Notes: generated from the letters alone by a model not told the origin. Counted from the first letter of the stretch, positions 1 to 5,397 are shown. The stretch: DNA of 5,397 nucleotides from Candidatus Sumerlaeota bacterium (GCA_021160705.1 JAGHBZ010000052.1:1-5397); one strand, 5' to 3'. Program-made: numbers and translations.

Positions 1-21
1 ATTTTACTGGATTGCAATATT

Positions 22-1101
22 ATGCATAAATTAAAACGAAGCATAAATCTCTTTGGCAGTCTGGTGGATAAAGTATTTCGCAGGAGCCACCTACTTGCTC
101 GTCCACTTCGTATCCATCTTGAAGTAAACGACCTGTGCAATTTGCGGTGCAAGATGTGTGCACGCCGAAGTGAGCGATTCCCTAAAAATCGTGGCGAGAT
201 GAACATTGACGTTGTCAGACGGCTTATTCCCTGGTTTCCTTATGCGGAATATGTTGGGCTTGCTGGTAATGGTGAACCATTTCTGCACCATCAGATTTTC
301 GACATCCTGAAAATTATTATCTCTGCTGGTTCAGTGCCATCAGTGGTCACCAATACCACGCTCCTTGATGAACCGTGCATTGAGCAATTATTAACCATAG
401 GACCAATTATTTTGGTCGCTTCCATTGATGGTGCACGCAAAGAAACATTTGAATTTATTCGGGAGGGGGCGAACTTTGACTCTGTGGTACAGAACCTCCA
501 GCGCCTTAACCAGCGAAAACAGGAGATTGGCTCCGCATATCCTGTGGTAAATTTTATTGTCTGCTTGATGAAACAAAATGTGGGTGAACTCAGCGAGATT
601 GTTGAACTCGCACATTCAGTTGGTGTTCCCCTGGTAATTGTGCAGAACGTTCTGCCCTATAATGATTGGGCACGGGAAAGTATGGTCACAGATAAAAATC
701 TACTCCAGGATGCAATTGCCAGAGCACGCCAGACCGCTCAATCTCTTGGTGTGGGGTTTGAGTATATCCCTATGGGTGAGCATCCTGAAAATCATACTCA
801 GCATTCAAAACCAAAGCACTCAAAAGGCTATTATTGTGAATTTATCTGGCAACAACTCCATATTGAAGTTGATGGAAATGTAAGGGTTTGCTGTTTCTGG
901 ACTGAAGGGGTCATTGGGAATCTATTCAAACAAACTCCGGCTGAAATCTGGAACAGCGCGGGTTTCAGAGAGGTGCGCAATAAATTTAAGCGAGGCATTA
1001 TACCGAAGGATTGCCTTAACTGCCATATGCGTGTCCGTCATAATGTCTGGAACATACTTTCTGCCACTAAACGGCAATTTAAAGAAATATGGAAGATATA
1101 A
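22..1101 (+). CDS. Radical SAM protein with C-terminal SPASM domain
   Basis: A radical S-adenosylmethionine enzyme; substrate not predictable. The CxxxCxxC motif that binds the SAM-cleaving [4Fe-4S] cluster is CNLRCKMC (Cys39, Cys43, Cys46), and the SAM-contacting loop is GNGEP at 82-86, a variant of GGEP. A SPASM region follows, with Cys272, the pair Cys290/Cys291 and Cys331/Cys334 (CLNC), able to hold one or more auxiliary clusters; EVDGNVRVCCFW and the IGNLF...IWNS stretch are typical of this domain. Family members modify peptides, sugars or other small substrates and often sit in polysaccharide clusters. The gene overlaps the following glycosyltransferase by 13 bases, so co-translation and a shared glycan role are likely but inferred. 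The start at 22 is uncertain: there is no convincing Shine-Dalgarno, and the frame stays open to base 1, so the true start may lie outside the window. The length of 359 residues is normal for the family. Confidence 0.87.
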   Translation: MHKLKRSINLFGSLVDKVFRRSHLLARPLRIHLEVNDLCNLRCKMCARRSERFPKNRGEMNIDVVRRLIPWFPYAEYVGLAGNGEPFLHHQIFDILKIIISAGSVPSVVTNTTLLDEPCIEQLLTIGPIILVASIDGARKETFEFIREGANFDSVVQNLQRLNQRKQEIGSAYPVVNFIVCLMKQNVGELSEIVELAHSVGVPLVIVQNVLPYNDWARESMVTDKNLLQDAIARARQTAQSLGVGFEYIPMGEHPENHTQHSKPKHSKGYYCEFIWQQLHIEVDGNVRVCCFWTEGVIGNLFKQTPAEIWNSAGFREVRNKFKRGIIPKDCLNCHMRVRHNVWNILSATKRQFKEIWKI

Positions 1102-2018
1102 ACGTCAAAAAAGAACCCAAATCACTTCCCGGTGCAAGCGTCATCGTTTTGACTTTTAATAGTCGGGATTATATACTGCGTTGTCTTGAGAGTCTCCACT
1201 GGCAGACATATCCTGAGTATGAAGTAATCGTTGTGGATAATGCATCCTCTGATGGTACGGCTGAGCTAGTTGCTGAATCTGGGTATAATGTTCGTTTAAT
1301 AACCGCTGAAAAGAATCTTGGCTGTGCAGGGGGGAATAATCTTGGCTGGCGAAATGCTCATTCTGAGGTCATCGTGTTTCTCAACCCTGACGTGGTGGTC
1401 GCACCTGACTGGCTGGAAAACCTTATTGAAGGGCTTATCGCCACTGAAGGGGCTGTCATTGCTGGGTGTAAAATGTACTATCCAAACTCTCGCATTATTC
1501 AGCATGCTGGTGGTATACTTCACCCAAATGCTATGTGTGAGCATTTCGGTAATAATGAACCTGACACGGGTAAGTATGATGAACTCCGCGAGGTTGATTT
1601 TGTCACTGGAGCGGGATTCGCTGTATGGCGCTGGTTCTTAGAAAAGATGAACGGGTTTGATGAAGATTATTATCCTGCATATTATGAAGAAACCGACCTC
1701 TGCTGGCGCGCTCACAAAGCTGGCTACAAAGTCATCTATGTCCCGGATGCTGTACTTTTTCACTACGAGTCATCTATACTGTCAAAACTGAGCCCCCAAT
1801 TCTACCGTCTGTTTTTTCGGAGTCGTATCATCTTCCTTTTGAAAAACTATACCCTCAAAGATTGGCTGTTCAAATTCCTGCCCTTTGAGATTCGCTGGTT
1901 TTTATTTGAACCGATGGCTCGGGGTTGCCGACTGAAACAGTTCCGTGCTTATCTCCAGGGGCTTGCTTTTTTAGCCAGGAAAATAGCAAAAAGTATTTTT
2001 TATAAACCACGCAATTGA
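1089..2018 (+). CDS. Family 2 glycosyltransferase, rhamnosyltransferase-like
   Basis: An inverting GT-A-fold glycosyltransferase that would move a sugar from a nucleotide donor to a growing glycan on the cytoplasmic face of the membrane. The N-terminal strand SVIVLTFNS (17-25) leads to VVDNASSDGT (48-57), the nucleotide-binding Asp region. NLGCAGGNNLG (76-86) is characteristic of the WbbL/RfbF-like rhamnosyltransferase branch of GT2. FLNPDVV (97-103) supplies the metal-binding Asp101 in the DxD position. The acceptor/catalytic segment YYEETDLCWRAHKAG lies at 198-212, with the usual His225 in FHYESS after it. The basic, hydrophobic C-terminus (about 240-305) could sit on the membrane surface. 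The length of 309 residues is typical and the gene is intact. ATG 1089 lies 13 bases inside the upstream radical SAM gene with only a weak ribosome-binding site, which points to translational coupling. Donor and acceptor sugars cannot be read from sequence. Confidence 0.92.
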   Translation: MEDINVKKEPKSLPGASVIVLTFNSRDYILRCLESLHWQTYPEYEVIVVDNASSDGTAELVAESGYNVRLITAEKNLGCAGGNNLGWRNAHSEVIVFLNPDVVVAPDWLENLIEGLIATEGAVIAGCKMYYPNSRIIQHAGGILHPNAMCEHFGNNEPDTGKYDELREVDFVTGAGFAVWRWFLEKMNGFDEDYYPAYYEETDLCWRAHKAGYKVIYVPDAVLFHYESSILSKLSPQFYRLFFRSRIIFLLKNYTLKDWLFKFLPFEIRWFLFEPMARGCRLKQFRAYLQGLAFLARKIAKSIFYKPRN

Positions 2019-2035
2019 GGTACAATAACTCAAAT

Positions 2036-2050
2036 AACCTTAAACAGGTT
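2036..2050 (+). terminator. Short stem-loop between the glycosyltransferase and binding-protein genes
   Basis: AACCT and AGGTT form a perfect 5-bp stem with a TAAAC loop, followed by TT and then a T-rich stretch (TTATCCTTTGTTTC). It sits 18 bases after the glycosyltransferase stop. The stem is short and A/T-containing, and the T-tract is interrupted, so it is at best a weak terminator and may be chance. If it works, it separates the glycan genes from the binding-protein gene. Confidence 0.2.
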
Positions 2051-2082
2051 TTATCCTTTGTTTCAAGGGTAGGAGTTGCTCT

Positions 2083-2979
2083 ATGTATCCGCTGAAAATA
2101 AAAACTACACCGAACATAATTTTTATTATCCTCATTGTTCTCCTCATTCTGCCGGGCAGAGTGCAGCCAGAAGCTGACAGAATCATCTCCTTAAGCCCTA
2201 ATGTCACTGAGATTCTTCATAGCCTCGGGTTAGATGGAAAAATTGTTGGTGTCACTGAACATTGTCATATACCCATACTTAAGCATACCAAAACCTCTAT
2301 TGGCACATTTTTTAATCCTGATACTGAACAAATCGTCCTCTTGAAACCCGACCTCGTGATTGCACTCCCTTCAAATAAAATGGTCATTGAAAAACTCCGA
2401 CCATTATTACCAGAGACTCAATTTGTTGTTGTTCAAAATGAAACAATTGCAGACGTGCTGAACTCGGTTACAACAATCGGAGAAGCTACCAATACCACAA
2501 CCACTGCACATCGTCTTTCAGAAAGATTGAAACAAAAAATAGCCTACTATCGCAAACTCACCTCAAAACGAAGAAAATTGCCTCGTGTACTCTGTGTGGT
2601 CAGTCATTCCCCCGGCTCGCTCCAGCAGATATACGCCGCCGGGAAAAATACCTTTATCAATGAACTACTTGAAATTGTCGGAGCACAAAACGTTATTCAC
2701 TCCCGAATCCCTCGTTACCCGATAATATCCAGAGAGTCTATTATCGCCCTTAACCCTGACATAATTATTGATACTGCAGTGGCTGATAATCCGACCTCCC
2801 GGTCTCTCGCCATCACAAAAAATGTCTGGAATACCCTGCCTCAAGTGAATGCAGTCAAGAACCAGAGGGTCTACGTCATTAAAGAGAGATATTTCACCAT
2901 CCCTGCCCCGGAAAGTATCATACGTTCTCTCAAACTTCTCCATTCCTTAATAAACACTGGAGGCAAACAAGGGGCGTGA
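2083..2979 (+). CDS. Secreted BtuF-like ABC transporter substrate-binding protein
   Basis: A periplasmic binding protein of the cobalamin/ferric-chelate class (Peripla_BP_2 family), which delivers a corrinoid or siderophore-like ligand to a BtuCD/FecCD-type importer. Residues 1-31 form a signal peptide: Lys5/Lys7, a hydrophobic core at about 11-24, and plausible signal peptidase I cleavage near Glu30-Ala31. There is no Cys lipobox, so a soluble periplasmic protein is expected. The mature start RIISLSPNVTEILHSLGL (33-50), then KIVGVTEHC (53-61) and LLKPDLVIA (86-94), are hallmark BtuF-type sequences. A second lobe begins near 168 (RVLCVVSHSPG) and includes LNPDIIID (223-230) and QRVYVI (261-266). 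Shine-Dalgarno AGGAG at 2071-2075 sits 7 bases before the ATG and fixes the start. No permease or ATPase gene follows, although these usually adjoin. Binding of B12 specifically is a family-level inference; heme or ferric siderophore is an alternative. Confidence 0.88.
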   Translation: MYPLKIKTTPNIIFIILIVLLILPGRVQPEADRIISLSPNVTEILHSLGLDGKIVGVTEHCHIPILKHTKTSIGTFFNPDTEQIVLLKPDLVIALPSNKMVIEKLRPLLPETQFVVVQNETIADVLNSVTTIGEATNTTTTAHRLSERLKQKIAYYRKLTSKRRKLPRVLCVVSHSPGSLQQIYAAGKNTFINELLEIVGAQNVIHSRIPRYPIISRESIIALNPDIIIDTAVADNPTSRSLAITKNVWNTLPQVNAVKNQRVYVIKERYFTIPAPESIIRSLKLLHSLINTGGKQGA

Positions 2980-2980
2980 A

Positions 2981-3070
2981 GTGTTCATTCCCTTCATTAA
3001 GAACAAGAAGGCGGTTAAGCGACAGGCGGTCGGCTCTCAGCGGTATGGAGTAAGTATCTTGCTACTATAG
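2981..3070 (+). other. Possible 29-codon mini-ORF directly after the binding-protein gene
   Basis: A GTG codon one base after the binding-protein stop opens a 29-codon frame ending in TAG at 3068-3070. A purine-rich AAGGGGCG run lies about 6 bases upstream and could serve as a ribosome-binding site. The predicted peptide starts FIPFIKNKKAVKRQ and ends in the hydrophobic run VSILLL just before the stop. A basic segment followed by a hydrophobic onset is how many transporter permeases begin, and a permease is the expected neighbour here. However, the sequence after the TAG shows no continuing membrane-protein coding in this frame. It may be chance; I would not call it a gene. Confidence 0.15.
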
Positions 3071-3110
3071 GGCGACCTGGTATAGCCCAATGCGTCATTC
3101 ATTGACACTC

Positions 3111-3131
3111 TATGCTTTGCAAAACAGCATA
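3111..3131. repeat. Perfect 6-bp inverted repeat next to the promoter
   Basis: TATGCT at 3111-3116 and AGCATA at 3126-3131 are exact reverse complements separated by 9 bases (TTGCAAAAC). The right arm ends two bases before the -35 hexamer of the promoter at 3133, a normal place for an activator or repressor site. A TTGACA at 3102-3107 lies just upstream, but its best partner, CATAAT at 3128-3133, is 20 bases away and so a poor fit. Regulator unknown. A chance repeat of this size cannot be excluded. Confidence 0.35.
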
Positions 3132-3132
3132 A

Positions 3133-3162
3133 TTGACTGGGGTTATGCAACTCAGTTACAAT
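3133..3162 (+). promoter_or_regulatory. Sigma70-type promoter of the UroD-like gene
   Basis: TTGACT (3133-3138) matches the -35 consensus at 5 of 6 bases, and TACAAT (3157-3162) matches the -10 consensus at 5 of 6, with an 18-base spacer. Transcription would begin near 3169, giving a leader of about 40 bases with the Shine-Dalgarno at 3193-3198 and the ATG at 3208. The TTG that could otherwise be read as an upstream start codon is the first three bases of the -35 hexamer. Confidence 0.5.
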
Positions 3163-3192
3163 TCGCTCTTGTTGATTTCATTGCAACAGACT

Positions 3193-3198
3193 GGGGAG
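3193..3198 (+). promoter_or_regulatory. Ribosome-binding site that fixes the UroD-like start
   Basis: GGGGAG lies 9 bases before ATG 3208. No comparable purine run precedes the TTG at 3133 or the in-frame ATG at 3145. This site, together with the conserved family N-terminus beginning MNSREIVAKTL, selects 3208 as the start. Confidence 0.7.
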
Positions 3199-3207
3199 AT
3201 TAATTCT

Positions 3208-4242
3208 ATGAACAGTCGAGAGATAGTCGCCAAGACATTACGGTTTGAGTATCCTGAGCGTGTGCCGAGAGATGTCTGGATTATCCCGGCAGCTCGCAAA
3301 AAATACGGCGAAGAACTGGAGTCTCTGCTCAACTCAATGGAATGGGATATTTACTACAATGGCGCAAAAGACCCGGATGCCTTGCATCACGCCTTTGAGG
3401 AAGGAACTTTCACTGACCCCTGGGGCTCGGTCTGGCAGAACATCGTTCCTGGAATCCTGGGGAGTGTCGTGGGATTTCCTCTAAACGATTGGCGCGACCT
3501 CACTCATTATAAGCCACCTATTCACCTGCTTAATGAGGATTTATTCAAAGGTGTCGCAGAAAATCTTGAGAAGAACAAAGATAAATTTCGTCTGTTTTCG
3601 CTTGGCTCGCTTTTTCACCGAATGTGCTGGCTCAGAGACCAACAATTTTTATTGATTGATGTCCTTGAAGAACCTCCGGAGCTGATTATTCTCCGAGATA
3701 TGGTAATGGAGTTTTTATTGAAGCGACTGGAGCTGGCATTAAATTACGACTACGATGCTGTAAGCATTATGGACGACTGGGGGTCACAAAACCAATTATT
3801 TATCCCACCTGAGTACTGGCGCCGTTTGTTCAAGCCGTGTTATCAGGAGCTCATCAGCCGAATAAAGAAAGCAGGCAAGTTTGTCTTTTTCCATAGCGAT
3901 GGGTATATCATTGATATTATTGAAGACCTTGTGGAGCTGGGTGTGGACGCCCTAAACTGCCAGGTGGCAATTATGGGGATTCAGGAATTAGGCTTACGGT
4001 TTCGCGGAAGGCTTACTTTCTGGGGCGAGATAGACCGCCAGCATCTACTTCCACGAGGCACACCTGAGCAGGTTGAGCAAGAAGTCATAAATTCTTTAGA
4101 CCATCTGGGTTCACCTGCAGGAGGCTATATCTTTCAAGCAGAGGTGGGAAGCGATGTGCCAATCTCCACTGTGCGACACCTCTTTAATCTCTGGCAAAAA
4201 TACGCTTATTATTACAAAAACAAAGAAGGTAATATTCAGTAA
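3208..4242 (+). CDS. UroD-superfamily protein, methyltransferase-like
   Basis: A cytoplasmic TIM-barrel protein of the uroporphyrinogen decarboxylase superfamily, 344 residues. The family opening is MNSREIVAKTLRFEYPERVPRD (1-22). A long barrel follows, with MDDWGSQ (188-194), PPEYWRRLFKPCYQELI (200-216), FFHSDGYI (227-234), LGVDALNCQ (244-252) and FWGEIDRQHLLPRGTPEQV (271-289). True heme-pathway UroD carries an N-terminal R-Q-A-G-R substrate motif, which is absent, so this is not HemE. Corrinoid-dependent methyltransferases such as MtaA/MtbA have a zinc site in an H-x-C motif; here the equivalent is His229-Ser-Asp231-Gly, so a Cys ligand is missing. Cys251 sits in the downstream loop, where LNP is common in relatives. 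The substrate is therefore unknown: methyl transfer or another barrel chemistry is possible. It has its own promoter, and its start is set by GGGGAG. It is convergent with the acetyltransferase gene, with 60 bases and no convincing terminator between them. Confidence 0.85.
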   Translation: MNSREIVAKTLRFEYPERVPRDVWIIPAARKKYGEELESLLNSMEWDIYYNGAKDPDALHHAFEEGTFTDPWGSVWQNIVPGILGSVVGFPLNDWRDLTHYKPPIHLLNEDLFKGVAENLEKNKDKFRLFSLGSLFHRMCWLRDQQFLLIDVLEEPPELIILRDMVMEFLLKRLELALNYDYDAVSIMDDWGSQNQLFIPPEYWRRLFKPCYQELISRIKKAGKFVFFHSDGYIIDIIEDLVELGVDALNCQVAIMGIQELGLRFRGRLTFWGEIDRQHLLPRGTPEQVEQEVINSLDHLGSPAGGYIFQAEVGSDVPISTVRHLFNLWQKYAYYYKNKEGNIQ

Positions 4243-4302
4243 GAAGAAAAACCCTGGATTTATAGGTAGCCTTTCTATTATACCTGTCTTCGCTCTTTCC
4301 TA

Positions 4303-5061
4303 TTATTTCTTACACAAAAAGTAGGGGTCCTGACGCAACTTCTCCAAAACAATCGCTATCAACTCCTGGGCTGGCATCACTGCTAATGTACTTTGACCTA
4401 CCTGTGTCCTTTTCAATAACCCTTTCGCAAGGAGTAGTTCGTCAACTACTGGGAAATTGCGCTCCGGTCCCTCCCAGCTGTGGAGACGATTAACCACAGT
4501 ATGGCTTACGCCTTCCGGGTCTATCACAATACATCGGGTCTCTTCAGCCTGAAGATGATAAGGCACATTTGCGATTTCCTCGCAGGCGTGAAGCGTGGTG
4601 TTACACTCCTGTGTCACACCGATAAACAGAATTTTCCCTTTATGTTCAGCATTCTTTTGATAAGGACTCTTCTCATCACACGGGGTATAGGAGTGGATGT
4701 GCTCGTCTAATAACAGATGAGCATTTCTCCCAATTGCGGATACTGAATGTGTCGGATGCAGGCTTCGCTGAGCAGTGGGGCGTTTTCTAAAAGTTTCTGG
4801 AATCTTTCCTGTCCAGCAAGGGGTTCGCAAAACGTCAAAAACAGGAGGATTGTCTTTATTATGCTCTCGCTTGCCTGTAATTGTTGGTACCATAACAGTG
4901 CCATCTTCGCCGACCACTTCTAAAAGAGCGTCAATGACGGTATCTGCGCCACCCTCCACGTGCCCAAAACTTCGTAGGGAACTATGCACCAGAAGGATAT
5001 CGCCCTCTTTTATGGATAATCGTCGTAGACCCTGAATAATATCTTTTTTCGCAACTCCCAT
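4303..5061 (-). CDS. AAC(3)-family N-acetyltransferase
   Basis: An acetyl-CoA-dependent N-acetyltransferase of the Antibiotic_NAT fold, 252 residues, cytoplasmic. The N-terminal block has GDILLVHSSLRSFGHVEGGADTVIDALLEVV (20-50), including the conserved HSS (26-28). It is followed by GEDGTVMVPTIT (51-62), SLHPTHSVSAIG (100-111) and the TTLHACEEIA segment (155-164) with His158 and Glu161, the region of the family's catalytic His. FIGV (146-149) precedes it. All core blocks are present, so an active enzyme is likely. Some relatives inactivate aminoglycosides at N3; others (YokD-like, FrbF-like) act on different or unknown amines, so resistance should not be assumed. I start at ATG 5061, where family similarity begins. 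An in-frame ATG at 5124 would add 21 residues (MWHKLHIWF...), unlike the family, and is 20 bases from the nearest purine run. The chosen start has only a weak ribosome-binding site and lies 23 bases after a leader-ORF stop. Confidence 0.87.
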   Translation of the reverse strand: MGVAKKDIIQGLRRLSIKEGDILLVHSSLRSFGHVEGGADTVIDALLEVVGEDGTVMVPTITGKREHNKDNPPVFDVLRTPCWTGKIPETFRKRPTAQRSLHPTHSVSAIGRNAHLLLDEHIHSYTPCDEKSPYQKNAEHKGKILFIGVTQECNTTLHACEEIANVPYHLQAEETRCIVIDPEGVSHTVVNRLHSWEGPERNFPVVDELLLAKGLLKRTQVGQSTLAVMPAQELIAIVLEKLRQDPYFLCKK

Positions 5062-5084
5062 AAATCTTTTCCGTCCCGGAACAA

Positions 5085-5141
5085 TTAAGTCAATACAAAA
5101 CCAGATATGCAACTTGTGCCACATCTACGGATGACCGACAT
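5085..5141 (-). CDS. Possible 18-residue leader peptide before the acetyltransferase
   Basis: On the minus strand GGGGAGG (5151-5145) is followed three bases later by ATG (5141), opening an 18-codon frame, MSVIRRCGTSCISGFVLT, with TAA at 5087-5085. The acetyltransferase ATG follows 23 bases on with a much weaker Shine-Dalgarno. The arrangement resembles leader ORFs that control downstream translation by reinitiation or attenuation. The Shine-Dalgarno to ATG spacing is shorter than usual, and no competing mRNA stem was verified, so expression is uncertain. It overlaps the upstream extension of the acetyltransferase frame in another frame. Confidence 0.35.
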   Translation of the reverse strand: MSVIRRCGTSCISGFVLT

Positions 5142-5355
5142 TTTCCTCCCCGCTCGCCACACTTTTCAAACGTTATTTGAGATAAAATAATCACTAAATT
5201 CCTTAAAAAATTTTTCTGAAATTGGAAAAATCCGACAAAGTATAAAGGTCAGGAAATTGCTAAGTATATGAGGTATAATATCAAAATTTCAAAGAGAAAG
5301 ACCAGTAAATCCTTGCAATTACAGCCTAAGACAAAGGAGGGTAAAGTTTATCACA
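5142..5355. other. AT-rich intergenic region between divergent genes
   Basis: Beyond the purine run at 5145-5151 (minus strand) there is no convincing gene. It holds two small inverted repeats: TCAAA-CGTTA-TTTGA at 5166-5180 and ATTTTTC-N8-GAAAAAT at 5210-5231. Both are A/T-rich and may be chance. A consensus TATAAT at 5274-5279 on the plus strand has no acceptable -35 at 15-19 bases. AAAGGAGG at 5333-5340 is a strong plus-strand Shine-Dalgarno. No clear minus-strand promoter for the acetyltransferase was found. Confidence 0.5.
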
Positions 5356-5397
5356 ATGCCCATAAGGAGCAAGCCGTTTCCCACCACTTTTGGGAAA
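5356..5397 (+). CDS. Possible start of a gene cut by the right window edge
   Basis: ATG 5356 opens a frame reading MPIRSKPFPTTFGK to the last base, downstream of a strong AAAGGAGG (5333-5340). The 15-base gap to the ATG is longer than ideal. A competing frame starts at ATG 5268 and also stays open to the edge (43 complete codons, beginning MRYNIKISKRK and passing VYHNAHKEQ), but its ribosome-binding site is weak. The product is not recognised and only one of the frames can be the main gene. The last 21 bases also form a perfect hairpin, so the stretch may not be coding at all. Confidence 0.3.
   Translation, partial: MPIRSKPFPTTFGK
5377..5397. repeat. Perfect 7-bp hairpin at the right edge
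   Basis: TTTCCCA (5377-5383) and TGGGAAA (5391-5397) are exact reverse complements around a 7-base loop (CCACTTT). The right arm ends exactly at the window edge, so the stem could be longer. It could be an mRNA structure early in a gene, a terminator stem, a protein site, the edge of a repeat element, or chance. Confidence 0.45.

Larger units (their letters stand above)
2980..3207. other. Intergenic region upstream of the UroD-like gene
   Basis: A 228-base stretch without a convincing gene. In order it holds a doubtful GTG mini-ORF (2981-3070), three GCGGT words at 3011, 3026 and 3040 (15 and 14 bases apart), a GGGC/GCCC short stem around 3070-3088, a TTGACA hexamer at 3102-3107, an inverted repeat at 3111-3131, and a sigma70-type promoter at 3133-3162. 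The B12-box consensus of cobalamin riboswitches was looked for by eye and not seen, and no tRNA shape is apparent. Confidence 0.6.

Noticed and set aside
2980..3132. Cobalamin riboswitch between the BtuF-like gene and the UroD-like gene
   Set aside because: No B12-box-like sequence or convincing multi-stem fold was visible; only short 4-5 bp complementary pieces.
3208..4242. Heme-pathway uroporphyrinogen decarboxylase (HemE)
   Set aside because: The N-terminal R-Q-A-G-R substrate-binding motif is absent, and the HSDG block fits the methyltransferase-like branch instead.
4243..4302. Bidirectional terminator between the convergent genes
   Set aside because: AGGTA/TACCT and GAAGA/TCTTC can pair, but the stems are 5 bp, widely spaced and lack a clean T-tract on either side.
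4303..5061. Clinical-type aminoglycoside resistance gene on a mobile element
   Set aside because: No transposase, integrase, terminal repeats or attachment site in the window, and base use looks like that of its neighbours. The family includes many non-resistance enzymes.
5062..5124. N-terminal extension of the acetyltransferase from ATG 5124
   Set aside because: The added 21 residues do not resemble the family N-terminus, and the nearest ribosome-binding run is 20 bases away, better placed for the leader ORF.
5210..5231. ATTTTTC-N8-GAAAAAT as a terminator or operator
   Set aside because: The stem is almost entirely A/T in an A/T-rich region, so it is thermodynamically weak and likely by chance.
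5274..5279. Plus-strand promoter with a consensus TATAAT
   Set aside because: No -35 match at 15-19 bases and no extended -10 TG; in AT-rich DNA the hexamer alone is weak evidence.

Overview
The window is bacterial and compact. It has clear Shine-Dalgarno sites, one 13-base gene overlap, and moderately low GC judged by eye (not computed). The gene mix suggests an environmental, probably uncultured lineage: a radical SAM/SPASM enzyme, a GT2 glycosyltransferase, a solitary BtuF-type binding protein, a UroD-superfamily protein of the methyltransferase-like kind, and an AAC(3)-fold acetyltransferase. The binding protein has a signal peptide but no lipobox, which fits a periplasm-containing cell. 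No gene pins down a phylum.

Layout. (1) 1-2018, plus strand: a radical SAM/SPASM gene overlaps a family-2 glycosyltransferase of the rhamnosyltransferase-like kind. They look like one transcription unit, probably the end of a glycan or surface-polysaccharide cluster that continues to the left. (2) 2083-2979, plus strand: a secreted corrinoid/Fe-chelate binding protein with no permease or ATPase gene beside it. (3) 2980-3207: a 228-base intergenic stretch with a good sigma70-type promoter, an adjacent inverted repeat and a strong Shine-Dalgarno. Together these place the next start at 3208. (4) 3208-4242, plus strand: a UroD-superfamily protein that lacks the substrate-arginine motif of true heme-pathway UroD and the Cys-type zinc motif of MtaA/MtbA. 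(5) 4303-5061, minus strand, convergent with the previous gene: an AAC(3)-family N-acetyltransferase. It is preceded by an 18-codon leader ORF that carries the stronger ribosome-binding sequence. (6) 5142-5397: an AT-rich divergent intergenic region. It ends with a strong Shine-Dalgarno, a possible gene start cut by the window edge, and a perfect 7-bp hairpin.

Functional links. The first two genes plausibly act together on a glycan. The binding protein and the UroD-like protein could both relate to corrinoids, since BtuF homologues bind cobalamin and several UroD-superfamily members are corrinoid-dependent methyltransferases, but the link rests on adjacency and family knowledge only. I see no mobile element, CRISPR array, tRNA, rRNA or recognisable riboswitch. 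The least ordinary points are the leader ORF before the acetyltransferase, the promoter and inverted repeat before the UroD-like gene, and the unresolved right edge.
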